From JAWVYT01 sp964605205 (lineage in GTDB: Bacteria > Gemmatimonadota > Gemmatimonadetes > Longimicrobiales > RSA9), in NCBI GenBank assembly GCA_964605205.1, contig CAZSBL010000103.1, positions 1-12,929 of the forward strand: a stretch of 12,929 nucleotides of DNA, read 5' to 3'. The notes under the pieces are model-generated. The model did not search any database, was not told the DNA's origin, and saw only the letters and a program-made list of their open reading frames with translations. This document shows positions 12,648 to 12,929 of the stretch, in pieces. The translations under genes and the position numbers were made by a program. Positions within the stretch are counted from its first letter, which is position 1, and each line of letters opens with the position of its first letter.

Positions 12648-12929
12648 GCGGCGCGACTGGCACGGCCGCGACATCTCCAGGCGCCACGGACGCGCCGCAA
12701 CAGGCCCGGGGCGGAGGGGTTCGTGGCACCGGGCCTCTGTTCGGGGTGAAGTCCGGGCTCGCGGCTCCCTCTCCGGGCGCGGCGCCCCGGGCATCAGGCG
12801 CCGCGAACGGCGGATCGGTCTGGCGTTCGGGCTGCGGGCGCGGCGCATCCGGCTCGGCCCTCCGGGCCTCGCAGCGGCTCACTTCGTTCGCAAGCACGCT
12901 CACTCCGTTCGCAACAGGCGCCGCTTCGC
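12648..12929. other. GC-rich intergenic tail with hairpins and short repeats
   Basis: No gene that I can support. An inverted repeat, AGGCCCGG (12702-12709) with CCGGGCCT (12729-12736), could be a second terminator-like hairpin. CAGGCGCCGC occurs at 12795-12804 and 12915-12924. A minus-strand frame (12457-12903) is open but Pro/Arg/Ala-rich, runs through the end of the DUF1499 gene and resembles no family. Confidence 0.5.
12877..12914. repeat. Two direct copies of a 17-base repeat
   Basis: GCTCACTTCGTTCGCAA at 12877-12893 and GCTCACTCCGTTCGCAA at 12898-12914 differ at one position and have a 21-base period. They lie close to the right edge, so more copies may follow outside the window. Confidence 0.7.

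Noticed and set aside
12457..12903. A 148-codon minus-strand frame at the right end
   Set aside because: It overlaps the 3' half of the DUF1499 gene, is Pro/Arg/Ala-rich and contains the direct repeats; nothing supports expression.

Overview
The window looks like chromosomal DNA from a high-GC bacterium with a Gram-negative type envelope. It has two predicted lipoproteins or exported proteins, a CpxP/Spy-like periplasmic protein, and tightly packed genes with many 4-base stop/start overlaps. The overall flavour (LeuA-family protein, small sigma/anti-sigma cassettes, Pho cluster) would fit Gemmatimonadota or a neighbouring soil or marine phylum. That is a low-confidence guess: there is no rRNA or other marker here. 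I see no tRNA, CRISPR array, insertion sequence or phage gene.

Layout. (1) Positions 1-5994, minus strand: a phosphate-starvation locus read as phoB, phoR, a STAS-like gene, pstS, pstC, pstA, pstB, with pstB cut by the left edge. The ABC-transporter genes are translationally coupled by short overlaps. Short 7-base units resembling CTGTCAT/TCGTTAC recur at an exact 11-base period upstream of phoB, of the STAS gene and of pstS. These are candidate PhoB (Pho box) operators, so PhoB probably controls its own gene and the transporter. phoU is not in the window and could lie left of it.

(2) 5995-6389 is a non-coding divergent spacer. (3) 6390-7722, plus strand: an ECF sigma factor, a small single-pass membrane protein that is probably its anti-sigma factor, and a membrane-anchored periplasmic LTxxQ (CpxP/Spy-like) protein. 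Together they resemble a sigma/anti-sigma/periplasmic-sensor cassette. The last gene ends head-on into the next operon, sharing a CTAG at the stops.

(4) 7719-9934, minus strand: a LeuA/homocitrate-synthase family acyl-transfer enzyme followed by an ATGA-coupled NAD(P)H:quinone oxidoreductase-like MDR protein, with a good sigma70-like promoter upstream. (5) 10091-11080, minus strand: a sugar-1-phosphate nucleotidylyltransferase with a C-terminal left-handed beta-helix, with its own sigma70-like promoter. (6) 11464-12647, plus strand: an exported SIMPL-domain protein and a DUF1499 protein joined by a GTGA overlap. (7) 12648-12929 is a GC-rich tail with hairpins and short direct repeats and no gene I can support.

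Most of the content is standard. The features most worth a second look are the STAS-like gene sitting inside the Pho locus with its own candidate Pho box, the phased operator array in front of pstS, the hairpin-encoded insertion in the ATP-binding domain of PhoR, and the unassigned LeuA-like/quinone-reductase pair.
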